A stretch of 64,000 nt of DNA from Petunia secreta (taxonomy: Eukaryota > Streptophyta > Magnoliopsida > Solanales > Solanaceae), in contig JARKIP010000053.1 in assembly GCA_029990175.1 (NCBI GenBank), forward strand, positions 17,440,001-17,504,000, given 5' to 3'. The notes beneath the pieces were generated by a model, which had not been told where the DNA came from, searched no databases, and saw only the letters and a list, made by a program, of their open reading frames with translations. This document shows, in pieces, positions 37,116-47,472 of the stretch (the stretch's first letter is position 1; the number at the start of each line of letters is the position of its first letter). The position numbers and the translations under genes are program-made.

Positions 37116-37633
37116 CGTATCTATATAAATACACATAAAATATACATAATACATATTCTGATTCATCACATCTAAATTGTTGCCTGCATTCATTCATATG
37201 CTGCCATTTGATAACGCCAAAAATGCACAAAAAACCTTCTCAATTTAGTGTAGTTGGCGGATGGGGAGATGGTGAGGTACCTGAAATTATTAACATGAAA
37301 TATGAAAGAAGCAATTGGAAATCCTTTAATAGAACTCCATGAAATCCTCCTTCCTTTAAATATGGAAATTGAAATAGCTTGGGATTCTCAAAGTATCTTT
37401 TATAATAAAATATTTTGCTAGTAGAAATTTGTTACCGTTTTAAAGATATATATGATAGAGAGAAAAAGATATCGCTGATAAAAGTAAATTCCATAATTGG
37501 TGGATCCAGTTAAGTTAATTAGCATAATCTGCTATTTATGTAAAAATAATTGCTATTTTTAAAATTAAAAGATTACACTTCTATTGTAGTAAATATACTA
37601 TCTTAAAGTGTTTTAGAGTGTAATTTTGCCTAG
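37116..37633. other. Noncoding flank
   Basis: No gene or repeat recognised up to the MULE target duplication. Confidence 0.4.
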
Positions 37634-37642
37634 ATTGACATC
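37634..37642. other. 9-bp target site duplication, left
   Basis: ATTGACATC, identical to 55559-55567 in the same orientation. Nine bases is the standard MULE duplication length. Confidence 0.85.
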
Positions 37643-37722
37643 ATGAAAATTTGATGACTAGCCAATTTTACACACGTTAAATAAGTTTCATCCACAGTTT
37701 CAAAATTCGTTGAGAAATAGCC
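37643..37722 (+). repeat. MULE left terminal inverted repeat
   Basis: Aligned by eye with the reverse complement of 55478-55558. The match is about 63%, so the repeat is old or of the weakly conserved kind. Confidence 0.75.
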
Positions 37723-37834
37723 AATAATGACTCACGTACATACAGGCTACTGCCGCTAACAACAGCCCATACATTGAATTTACTGAACTACCCTTAAAAA
37801 CCTACAGCTTAACAATAAATACAAATCACGCGTA

Positions 37835-37935
37835 AAAAAAAAAAAAAAAAAAAAACAGAGCAAAGCACACATTCTCTCAACTCTCCAGATCATCATCGTC
37901 TCTCTCCGGAAGTTTCAAATTCAAACTGTAAAAGG
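37835..37935 (+). other. Probable 5' untranslated exon of the transposase gene
   Basis: A run of A is followed by a C/T-rich stretch with tctctcaactctccagatca, typical of plant leaders, and then AAAAGGTAATTTC, a good splice donor. An acceptor, CTACAG, lies at 39165 just before the coding ATG. The intron would be about 1.23 kb. Confidence 0.5.
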
Positions 37936-38109
37936 TAATTTCAGCTGCGTTTTCTCAGTTTCTGCGATGTTTCTGTGCTGAATTTCAGTTATTTTGCGGT
38001 AATATATCTGTGTTTGTAATTGTAAATCAATGATTTGAAATAAAAATTCGTCATTATGATCTCATTTGTACGCGAATTTACTGTTATATATAATTAATAT
38101 GAATATGAA

Positions 38110-39015
38110 TTAAATTCAAAAGTGTATGCAGCACTAGGTGTTGGGGGTTTGTGTTCCATTGAAGTAAAGCCCCGTTATAATATCCTGTAGCTATGATTAT
38201 ATTTTAGCTTACCACTTCAAAATCACTTGTTATCAAGCATTAAATGCTGGAGATTAGTGTTACGTTGAAGCAAGGTCCCATTACAATATCCTGTGGCTAT
38301 GTATTTTAGCATATAGAGCTGCACTTCAAAAAATCCCCCCCCCCCTGTTTTCCAGCATTAAATGCTGGAGATTAGTGTTACGTTGAAGCAAGGTTCCATT
38401 ACAATATCCTGTGGCTATGTATTTTAGCATATAGAGCTGCACTTCAAAAAATCCCTCCCCCCCCCCCCTTGTTTTCCAGCATTAAATGCTGTAGATTAGT
38501 GTTACGTTGAAGCAAGGTCCCATTACAATATCCTGTGGCTATGTATTTTAGCATATAGAGCTGCACTTCAAAAAATCTCCCCTCCCCATGTTTTCCAGCA
38601 TTAAATGCTGGAGATTAGTGTTACGTTGAAGCAAGCTCCCATTACAATATCCTGTGGCTATGTATTTTAGCATATAGAGCTGCACTTCAAAAAATCCCCC
38701 CCTCCTCTCCCCCTCCCCCACCCCCCCCCCCTCGTTTTCCAGCATTAAATACTGGAGATTAGTGTTACGTTGAAGCAAGCTCCCTGTGGCTATGTATTTT
38801 AGCATATAGAGCTGCACTTCAAAAAATTCCCCCCTGTTTTCCGGCATTAAATGTTGGGGATTAGTCTTACGTTGAAGCAAGCTCCCATTACAATATCCTG
38901 TTGTCCAGCACTAAATGTTGGGGCTTAGTCTTATGTTTAAGAAAAGCCCCATTACAATATCCTGTAGCTATGGTATATTTTAGCATATAGAGCTGCACAT
39001 CAAAAATCCCCTCCC
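38110..39015 (+). repeat. Tandem array, about 120-bp unit, with palindromic core
   Basis: Seven or eight units, each containing CCAGCATTAAATGCTGG or a near copy (starts near 38234, 38352, 38476, 38595, 38739, 38841, 38905), then attagtgttacgttgaagca, ccattacaatatcctgtggc and gagctgcacttcaaaaa. A poly-C stretch of varying length separates units. The array lies inside the predicted 5' UTR intron of the transposase gene. Diverged copies of the same unit recur at 43360-43520 and 44330-44460. Confidence 0.88.
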
Positions 39016-39168
39016 CTGTATAACTATCCATTATACTATGAAAATGTATATTTAGCTTATAGGTTGGCAGTTCTTAAGCTTTCATTATATACACACACAC
39101 AGTATTTTATCATGTGGCTTTGTTTGTCACTTAGTTTAGTATTTTTAATATGTTTATAACTACAGGTG

Positions 39169-41922
39169 ATGGCTAAACAGTGTATTGTTCTTGCATTCAA
39201 TGGGAAATGGACACCAGATTATAAGTACATAGATCATGAGACAAGGATTTTTCTGCATACTGAAACAGATACATTTGAAGATTTCAGAAAAAACCTTTGG
39301 AAAAAGATAGATTTAGATGAAGAACATTTTGAGACATTCATATGGTTTGATATGGAACTTGGAACAAGCAAAGGCGTCCCTATAAAAAATACTGATGATT
39401 TAATCAGTTGTTTGCACTTGATGAAGAACAATTCCGAGTATAGGAGTAGACGTTTCATAATTGACATTACACAACTATCTCCACAGTCTGAGAGAGTTGA
39501 TTATGCTGAAGGGCAAATGATAACGCAAATAGACAACGATGATGCTTTTGAAGTGATAGTTTTAACACCTCCGTCTGTCGAAGCTGTAGTAGTAGATCAA
39601 CAGTTAATGCATGCTGAAAACACAGAACAACAGTTTGTAAATCTTCAACTTCCTGTGACATCAAGTGCTGGAAAAAAGAGAAAGAGGTATTCAAGGAAGA
39701 AAATAAGAGAATCTCCTCATCCAATACTAAAAGAAAATGCAGATTTGGATGACGTCAAGGTTGGATCAATTTTTTTAAACAAACAGTGTGTCACTAAATG
39801 TTTCCAGACAAGTGCAATTGCACACCATTTTGAATTCAAGGTTGTGAGATCAAGCACAACGAGATATTCACTGGCGTGCATGAATGAAAAATGTGAGTGG
39901 AGTGTTCGATCTTGCAGAATTAAACAGTCCACACTGTTCAAAATACTGAAGTTTGAGAAGAATCACACTTGCTCAGTGGATGATAGAAAAAGAGACCAAA
40001 AACATGCTACGTCAAAGATTGTTCGAGATCAGATAGTTGAGAATCTGAGAGACGATAATTATCCTATTTAGCCTAATTTTGTTGTTGCAGAGATTAGAAG
40101 GAAAATGGGAGTTGTAATCTCTTATAATAAGGCATGGCGTGCTATAAAATAAAGAGAGTCTTTAATTAGAGGGACGCCTGAGGAGAACTTTTAGAAGTTA
40201 CCAGCATATTTATATGTGCTAAGAGACATCAATCCAGGCTCACACGTTGCTCTTCAAAGAGATGGTGAGAACAGGTAAAAAAAAAAAAACTAATGTGTAC
40301 TTATATATTTTTGTGTAGAATTCCACAAATGCTGATTAAAAAAAGCATGTGAGACTGCACTGTTATTTGTTGGAGTCCCCGTCACAAAATGCTGTGACGT
40401 GGTAATTATGTATAAGTAAGGTTCCAGTACTAGAACCTGAGACTCAAAAATTTTAACATGCAATTCACTGATAGCACTGCAATTCTATTATCCAGGTTCA
40501 AATATATGTTTTTTGCTTATGCGGCATCTATCAAAGGCTGGAAATATTGTAGACCTGTGATAGTTGTCGATGGAACATTCCTCAAGGGGAGATATTCAGG
40601 CACACTATTGGTTGCAGTGACGAAAGATGCAAATAACCAAATCTTCCCACTTGCCTTTGGAGTTGTGGACTCAGAAAATAATCTGGCATACAATTGGTTC
40701 TTTAGGCAGTTGCGCATTGTATTTGGTTGCCGTGAGAATTTACTGTTCCTTTCAGATCGTAATCCTGCAATTGCAAATGGGATTACAAATGTATATCCTG
40801 AATGTGCACATAGGATCTGTGTATATCATCTGGAAAAGAACCTTAACAAAAGGAACGTGAGTCCTGCAGTGATAAGTATATTCAATAGTGCATGTCGAGT
40901 CTACATGATTGCAGAGTTTAAAACAGACATGAACCAAATGAAAGAAACGGATAGGGCAACCTATGATAACCTCATGGAAGAACCACCAGAGAGATGGACT
41001 AGAGCTTGCTGTCGAAATCGAAGATATGACATGATGACATCAAATATTGTGGAATCCATGAATAATGTTCTGTTACATGTTCGGGGAAAATCAATACTGT
41101 CAATGGTGGACAACATAATGAACAAGCTACAGACCTGGTTTTATGAGAAACGGAAGAGTGCGCAGGATATTTTCTTTGCAACATCAAAATGGACAGATGA
41201 TGAATTGAAAAAAAAAAAAAAAAAAGCATACAGAATGAATGTGAGTATATCAACTAATACAGTTATTTTTGGATGTGATTTGTGTTATGTCAATGATAAT
41301 TCATGAAGTTCCAGGTTTTGTGCTGGGACTACATGGTATGCAAAAGCAGGAGATCCAGTAAATTGCAGCATTATATCTGTTATGCTAGTTATTTATTTAT
41401 TTTTCTTTTTACTAAATAAAAACTAGTCAAGTAGTCTTATACATTATATTTTTATAGGTTGACCGGACTACGGATCAAAGCTTTAAAGTAACAGATGAAG
41501 GGAGAGAATTCATTGTTTGTTTGAAGAAGAAAGAATGCCAATGCCTCAAGTTCCAGATGGATGAAATGCCTTGTGAACATGCACTTGCTGCCATAGACAG
41601 AGTGCACCTAAACAAGTCGGATTATTGCTCTATATGGTATAAAAGAGAAACATGGTTAAAACAGTATGAAGTGAAAATCAACACTGTTGGACATGAAGAA
41701 TCATGGGTTGTACCTGATAGCATTAAAGAAGAGATAACAAAATCCCCAGATTTCAAACTTAAGGCAGGTAGAAGGCAGGAGAAAAGATTTGTCTCGACTA
41801 CAGAATATGTGAGACAAAAAGGGAAAAAATGTGGGATATGTAGAAAGCGTGGACACAATAGGACATTCTGCAGACACACTCCAGTACTTCAACCATATTC
41901 AAAGAAACATAACTCCCAATAA
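39169..41922 (+). pseudogene. MURA-type MULE transposase with three premature stops
   Basis: Exons 39166-40274, 40496-41240 and 41458-41922 join in phase with GT-AG borders, about 771 codons. ATG at 39169 starts MAKQCIVLAFNGKW, a PB1-like N-terminal domain. A MuDR-type zinc-binding region follows (CMNEKCEW ... KNHTC). The MULE catalytic domain keeps its D-D-E residues: VVDGTFLKG (D about 394), LSDRNPAI (D about 456) and NIVESMN (E about 555). The C-terminus has a SWIM finger, CQC-x9-CEH (about 644-658), and a CCHC knuckle, CGICRKRGHNRTFC. In-frame stops TAG 40069, TAA 40150 and TAG 40192 interrupt the link between the MuDR region and the catalytic domain. Codons are otherwise well kept, so inactivation looks recent. 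Confidence 0.9.
41208..41225 (+). repeat. 18-A run inside the transposase coding region
   Basis: Encodes a Lys run after TDDEL. It keeps the frame in this copy but is an obvious slippage site. Confidence 0.85.
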
Positions 41923-42003
41923 AAGCAATAGGTATGTCTCTCTATTTGTATTTTATTTTTTAATTCTATTTTAGTGCAATTCAACACACAAAGCTGCTAT
42001 GTT

Positions 42004-42006
<3 letters not shown>

Positions 42007-42045
<39 letters not shown>
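42007..42045 (+). repeat. 39-T run
   Basis: An uninterrupted poly-T just downstream of the transposase stop. Sequencing length may be uncertain. Confidence 0.9.
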
Positions 42046-42052
<7 letters not shown>

Positions 42053-42474
42053 TCAGTTAGGAATCCCGTCGTCACTAGATAGATAAAAGACCATTCTTCT
42101 CTATTTTCATCCAGTCGCAACAAATCTGAAGTCAAACAGGACTATTCACTTATAGAGAACTATTTTTTTTTTAAATTTTACTTCCTCTGTATTTTTTAAC
42201 AAGGATTATTATATATAAAAAATACACTTTTCATTTGTTGCTGTGCAAAATAGTTGACTTAATTTATCTATTTTCTAGTTTTTTTACTTATTGAACAAGA
42301 AACATTTTGATCTTACTTAAATAATAAAAATACAGTACTTAAAAACACAGTTCATAATACGAAAAAAGATTGTTCATAATCCATGCACTGCTCAAAAACT
42401 TAAAAATACAGATGAAATAAAAACACAAACAAACATCCCCACATTAACTGAAAAAATATAAAAACTACTAAAAC

Positions 42475-43004
42475 TTATTCAATCACAATAGGCTTCTGGG
42501 CTGATCCTGCATCTTCGTAACTGCTGCCATCATCATCATCGTCGTCATCATCCTCAACATCATAAACATTGTGGTGGCCTACTAATGAAATTTCAAAAAC
42601 CATAGTGGCAACACCGCTGTAAACCTCATGAACAACGTGATTAAACCGAAGCATATCACCCAGTCTGTAGCCTTTACGCTGAAGCATCTCCTTCCATCCA
42701 TTGCACAACCTTGAGTGTCCCTTCCCAGCCTTGAACTTCATTTCATAATCAGTGTCATCATTTTCACAAAGTAAAAGTGCACTTCCATTGACCTTTGGCA
42801 GCTTCTCTTTCCAACTCTCTGGAAAGATCTGAAAAGATAAACTTTCACTGTTAATACAAAAAAAAAATATTGAAAAATTAGATGAACAAAAACATAAAAA
42901 ATAATTTGGTAATTTTTTTAATATACAAAATCATCTCTTTGGAAGTATGATTTTGTTATTTCCATAGTAAAACTGCCTAGTTCCTCCCAACGATCGTCCT
43001 CCAT
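42475..43004 (-). CDS. B3-domain protein 1 (MULE cargo)
   Basis: Two exons, 43004-42927 and 42828-42475, with a GT-AG phase-0 intron, encode about 143 residues with no internal stop. After MEDDRWEELGSF the B3 pattern continues: FTMEITKSYF, then IFPESWKEKLPK at the start of exon 2, ALLLCENDD, LCNGWKEMLQRKGYRLGDML and RFNHV. This is the GW..F..n.L..GD core that contacts DNA in plant B3/REM factors. The tail is acidic (eight Asp in a row) and ends QKPIVIE, identical to B3-2. The intron falls before IFP in all three paralogues. A TATA-like element and a ctttgcagttgaagcaaac block lie 50-75 bases upstream. Likely a DNA-binding protein; the target is unknown. Confidence 0.82.
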
Positions 43005-43019
43005 ATTATTGTTTGGATG

Positions 43020-43075
43020 AAAAAATAAATTAGTTGCAATCTTGTTGTTTGCTTCAACTGCAAAGCCTTATCTAT
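43020..43075 (-). promoter_or_regulatory. Promoter block of B3-1, shared with B3-2
   Basis: On the minus strand ctatagataa is followed by ctttgcagttgaagcaaac. Upstream of B3-2 the same layout reads ctataaataa then ctttgcagttaaagcaaac. Confidence 0.55.
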
Positions 43076-43359
43076 AGGCTAGGAGTTAATAACTTTTGTT
43101 CAACTGTTATGGTCAAAGAGAATATGTATAGTCAAAAATAGATTAAATATCACTATAAATGTAGTCAAAAAAGCTGTGTATCTATGTTCTTCCCTATGTT
43201 TCTTCCAGTTCGAGGTCTTCTCGTATGCCAATACTATCCTGATAAAATGCTGGTACCCGAGATATTTGCTGACACACTCTTAAAAACTGGAACAGCTTCT
43301 ATATTTACAATAACGTCTCAGGATAAAAAGCTTGAGCACCCATGTGCCTTAAACTACTG

Positions 43360-43520
43360 GCCCCAGCATAAAAATCTGGGGATTAGCATTACGTTGAAGC
43401 AAAGTCCCATTACAATATCCTGTAGCTATTCAAAATCACCCCCTGTTCTCCATCATTAAAATGCTGGGACTTAGTATTACGTTGAAGCAAAGTCCCATTA
43501 CAATATCCTGTAGCTATACT
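43360..43520 (+). repeat. Two diverged copies of the 38.1-39.0 kb unit
   Basis: Contains CCAGCATAAAAATCTGGGG and CATCATTAAAATGCTGGGAC, each followed by attacgttgaagcaaagtcc and cattacaatatcctgtagct. Confidence 0.82.
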
Positions 43521-43574
43521 ACATTTATCAACACAAAAGGCAAAACTTACAGCCAATTTCATAGAAATTACATA

Positions 43575-43660
43575 AAAGCATACTTCTAAAAACACAAAAG
43601 AAGTATTCTCAAGTACAAGAAAAGATAAATTACACTTGTCTCACACAAATGTTAAGGCTG
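43575..43660 (-). repeat. 3' flank of coiled-coil 1 with hairpin, shared with coiled-coil 2
   Basis: atacttctaaaaacacaaaa followed by gaagtat forms a stem with a short loop. The copy near 44580 has a perfect 10-bp stem. Both are followed by aagaaaagataaattacact. Confidence 0.7.
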
Positions 43661-43746
43661 TCTGTTTGCATTTTTAAATACATGTGAAAAAAATTCCTAA
43701 TAAGTGAAAGAACAATAATAGATAATAAATCAAATTAAAACATTGT

Positions 43747-44076
43747 TTATTCTCCATAATTCCTAAATACGGGCTCCCCTGGCCCTCCATTGTGCAATTG
43801 CAGGGGATCTGCCATCACCTTAAGCAATTCCATCAGTTTTTCATAATATTGTCGCTGCGTGTACCTTAAATTCCACAACTCATCTTCACATTTCTTTTTG
43901 AATTCGTTCAAGGATTCCACCTCCTTCTTCAGATATTCAAAACGCCAACAGAGGTCTCTTGGTATTGAAGCCAAGTTAGTAACATGCCTTTGAGTTGATG
44001 ATCCATGACCATTCTGCAAAACCTGTCTTCCATTGGATGGTCCGTGGCCATTTGATGGTCCGTGGCCATTCTCCAT
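43747..44076 (-). CDS. Small coiled-coil protein 1 (MULE cargo)
   Basis: A single open frame of 109 residues. It begins with a Gly/His/Asn repeat (NGHGPSNGHGPSNG), followed by a predicted coiled coil, LCWRFEYLKKEVESLNEFKK and on through YYEKLMELLKVMADP. A TATA-like tatataaat lies about 110 bases upstream (near 44190). Downstream a 10-base hairpin and flanking sequence are shared with the next gene, pointing to tandem duplication. Function unknown; a partner or dimerisation role is speculation. Confidence 0.6.
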   Translation of the reverse strand: MENGHGPSNGHGPSNGRQVLQNGHGSSTQRHVTNLASIPRDLCWRFEYLKKEVESLNEFKKKCEDELWNLRYTQRQYYEKLMELLKVMADPLQLHNGGPGEPVFRNYGE

Positions 44077-44329
44077 AGATACTTTTTGATCAGAGAGTAT
44101 TTAAAACAATTTCGTTTTTTCTTTCTTTCAATAACAAAAATGACAGATTGGATTCCTGTCTATCTGTTTTATGGGAGGGAATTTATATACATTGGCATTT
44201 GTTCGTAAGAGTCACTTCTAGAAATTCTGAAAAGGTATAATATGTATTTTATCATAAGTTCTGATAAGTCACACTGTTTACAATGGGCCACACTGTTTAA
44301 CATGATTTTGAATTACTTTGTGTGTTGTC

Positions 44330-44475
44330 CAGCATTAAATACTGGGATTTATAAAGTTGGACTTCAAAATCACCCCGTTTGTCCCATCATAAAATGCTGG
44401 GACTCGATGTTACATTAACCCAAAGCACCATAACAATATCCTGGGCTTGGTGTAAAAAATGTTGGGGCATATATT
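44330..44475 (+). repeat. Diverged copies of the palindromic-core unit
   Basis: Contains CCAGCATTAAATACTGGG, CATCATAAAATGCTGGGAC and ttgctgggac near 44476. Confidence 0.7.
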
Positions 44476-44549
44476 GCTGGGACTGTACATAAACATTATT
44501 TAATAAACAGCATTTTACACATAAACAAAGGCAAAGTTACAGCCATTTT

Positions 44550-44660
44550 CATTAATAGTAATATAAAAATTACATAAAAAGGATACTTCTAAAAACACAA
44601 AAGAAGTATCCTCAAGTAGAAGAAAAGATAAATTACACTTGCTTCACATTGAAGCATAAA
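44550..44660 (-). repeat. 3' flank of coiled-coil 2 with 10-bp hairpin
   Basis: ggatacttct and agaagtatcc are separated by about 11 bases at 44581-44611 and flanked by sequence almost identical to 43560-43650. A 3' end-forming or stability role is possible but untested. Confidence 0.6.
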
Positions 44661-44712
44661 AACAGAACACTGTGAAACACATAAAAAAAATACAGTAAAA
44701 CATTAATGATTA

Positions 44713-44970
44713 CTAAGGAACGCGAGAGCTAGAACCAGAGGTTGAACCTGTAAAGTTCTGCAATTCAATGTCCAAGAGTTTGTCAAAAAGTCGATCCATA
44801 TCTCTATTGTTTTTCTCTCTGAAAGCTACAAAAAATTCAAACAACACATCCAAGTTATTCTTCACGACTGATACCTCAGTTTTCAAAAACTCAAGATCAC
44901 TTTTCAAATTCCTAACATCGTTATTCAACTGGCGCCATTGTTGTCTTCTTACTTCATCATTGCAAGCCAT
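44713..44970 (-). CDS. Small coiled-coil protein 2 (MULE cargo)
   Basis: A single open frame of 85 residues starting MACNDEVRRQQWRQL. Heptad-like Leu/Val spacing runs through VRNLKSDLEFLKTEVSVVKN, NLDVLFEFFVAF and MDRLFDKLLDIEL, ending in a Ser-rich tail. A ctataaatt lies about 85-90 bases upstream of the ATG. It shares its 3' flank with coiled-coil 1 but the proteins themselves are strongly diverged. No family recognised. Confidence 0.58.
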   Translation of the reverse strand: MACNDEVRRQQWRQLNNDVRNLKSDLEFLKTEVSVVKNNLDVLFEFFVAFREKNNRDMDRLFDKLLDIELQNFTGSTSGSSSRVP

Positions 44971-45619
44971 CTTTTATTTTATGCTTTGTTATTTTTCCTT
45001 TTTTTAGAATAATATTTTGTTTTGCACAAGTGAAAAAACAAGACCACTGTCTAATTTATAGAAAACAAAAACAGAAAAAACATGTAAAGAATATTTGTTC
45101 TATTTTAGCTGACATTGTAACTCAAAAAAAGCTGTAAAGATTCATTGCATCTTTCCCTATAAAAAGATATCACTTTTTTTTTATAGGTCGTATCTATATA
45201 GGAAAAGATTGAACTGAGATTTTCAACTGTATTAAAGTAACAGTATTACACAGTTGACAACACAAAAAGAAATCAAACAGATTCTGGAAAGATTCTATAC
45301 ATTAGAACATGCTTCTGTTCCAAAAATATATTGAAATCCACAAAATATTCCCTACTTTAACTTTGCAAATCCACAGCATTTGTGTATTGTTTTGACAATA
45401 CATGAACAAAAATAGATAGATTCTTTTGTCATTTTACATGACAAGTCAAGTCAATAAAAAATCTTAGAAGATTCTGTATGTTAAGTTACTATAAGAACTC
45501 TTTTACAATATTTAAAATGCACAATAGATTTTGTTTTTTGAATATGAGCAACATTTTCATAATTACATAAATTAATAATATTTATTCATATATAAAAAAA
45601 CTGCTATCACATACATTAG

Positions 45620-45760
45620 TCACAGTACTTATGCTGGAGCCATGGTGTTATGCAGCTGAAAAACAACAACATTTTGATCTGGAGGGTCCTATGCTCATAT
45701 TTGTAAACCTAAATCCCAGTACTTGTGCTGGAGCGATGGTATTATGCAGTTGAAAATAGC
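45620..45760 (+). repeat. Motif copies between coiled-coil 2 and B3-2
   Basis: CACAGTACTTATGCTGGAGC and CCCAGTACTTGTGCTGGAGC, each followed by a ttatgcag and aacattttgatctgg segment. Confidence 0.8.
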
Positions 45761-45981
45761 AGCATTTTGTTCTCACTTATAGACTACTTTTTTTTTGTTG
45801 ATCTGGAGGGTCTTATACTTATTGAACAACAAGCATTTTGATATTACTTAAAAACACAGTACTTAGAAATACAGTTCACAAAAGATCATCACATTAACTG
45901 AAAAAAGCTTCAAAACACACATGAAACAAAAAGAGAAACAAACATCCCACATTAACTGAAAAAACATAAAAACTACTAAAT

Positions 45982-46532
45982 TTATTCAATCACAATAGGC
46001 TTCTGGTCTGATCCTACATCTTCGTCACTGCTTCCAGCATCATCATCATCATCATCACTGCTTTCATCATCATCACCCTCTCCCTCACCATCCTGATGGT
46101 TTATGACAGAAACTTCAAAAACAACATATGCATTACCGTTGAATATCTCGTGGAACAGGTGATCAAAACGAAGTATATTGCCTATCCTGAAGCCTTTTTT
46201 ATTAATCATATCCTTCCATCCATTACACAACCTTGTGTGCTTCCCAACTTTGAAGCTCATCTCATATACCTCATCATCATCTTCACACAATATGCATGCC
46301 ATTCCATTTATATTTGGCAGCCTCTGCTTCCAACTTTTTGGAAAGATCTAAAAGGAATAATATTTCACAGTTAATTAAAAAAATCACAAAACACTAAAAA
46401 AATAAATAAAAAAAATAAAAAATACTTTGGTCATTTCTTTTAACATACAAAATAATCTCTATCAAAATAAGATGATGTGAGTTTCTTGTCGAAACTTCCT
46501 AGTTCCTCCACACGATTCTCTTCATCTGCCAT
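45982..46532 (-). CDS. B3-domain protein 2 (MULE cargo)
   Basis: Exons 46532-46449 and 46347-45982 join in phase 0, encoding about 149 residues with no stop. It starts MADEENRVEELGSFDKKLTS, then YFDRDYF, IFPKSWKQRLPN, CEDDDEVYEMSFKVG, LCNGWKDMINKKGFRIGNIL and RFDHLFHE. This is the B3 core in the same order as B3-1, with a very acidic tail and the identical end QKPIVIE. It is the closest paralogue of B3-1. A TATA-like ctataaataa lies about 90 bases upstream (46618-46628). Confidence 0.82.
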
Positions 46533-46609
46533 ATCTTCTTTTCAAAAAAAACTTTACAGTTTATAAGAGGAGCTGAAGTCTCAGAAACCGTTGTAGTTTG
46601 CTTTAACTG

Positions 46610-46630
46610 CAAAGGGTTATTTATAGTCAA
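46610..46630 (-). promoter_or_regulatory. TATA-like element upstream of B3-2
   Basis: The minus strand reads gactataaataaccctttgc, matching the B3-1 upstream block in order and spacing. Confidence 0.55.
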
Positions 46631-46819
46631 AAAAGTGAGTAACTATTAGTCGATATGTATTTTGTCAAAAATACATTAAATGTAGTCAAAGAAATTATAT
46701 TTTCTATGGACTTTACAGTTTCTGTACGTTATCAATTTCAACAAATATTGTCTAACTTAAATTACTATCTCAAATTTAATAAATATTTATTCATATATAC
46801 AAAACTGCTCTCACATAAA

Positions 46820-47235
46820 TTAGTCCCCCAGTACTTGTGCTGGAGCCATACTGTTATAAAGGTGAAAATAACAGCATTCTGATCTATGGTCCTATACTCC
46901 TATACTCATAATTGTCAACTAATCCCCAGTACTTTTGCTGGAGCTATATTGTTATGCAGTTGAAAAATAACAGCATTTTGATATAGGGGTTGCTATCAAA
47001 TTAATCCCAGAATCACAAAATTAAATAATATTTATTCATACATTAATCCCCAGTCCTTTTGCTGGAGCTATATTATTATGCAGTTGAAAAATAACAGCAT
47101 TTTGATATGGGGGTTGCTATCAAATTAATCCCAGAATCACAAAATTTAATAATATTTATTCATACATTAATCCCCAGTACTTTTGTTGGAGCTATATTGT
47201 TATGCAGTTGAAAAATTACAGCATTTTGGTATGGG
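46820..47235 (+). repeat. Tandem motif array, about 115-bp unit
   Basis: Four units with CCCAGTACTTNTGCTGGAGC, then tatgcagttgaaaaataaca and gcattttgatatgggg. The last three are nearly identical. The array lies between B3-2 and B3-3. Confidence 0.85.
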
Positions 47236-47472
47236 GTCATATACTAATGACTGTAAACTAATTGAAAATTATAGACTAATAATTAAAAATGACAACAGAT
47301 GCAACTTATAATTGAAAAGGCACCATTACATTATATTTGTGATGTTATTTACTGAACAATCACAATTCAAAAAACAACAGTTACATTACACATATATAAC
47401 TGCCCCAAAAACTCAGATATGTTTACCAAAAACTTAGATATTGAACTAAAACAGACAAATATGCTATCTTAT

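Noticed and set aside
38548..38880. Minus-strand frame with repeated LQRNTNLQHLMLEN segments
   Set aside because: It is the tandem unit of the transposase leader intron read backwards.
40458..41306. A separate 282-residue gene for the MULE catalytic domain
   Set aside because: The splice acceptor at 40495 and phase match to the upstream exon show that it is an internal exon; residues before 40496 and after 41240 are intron.
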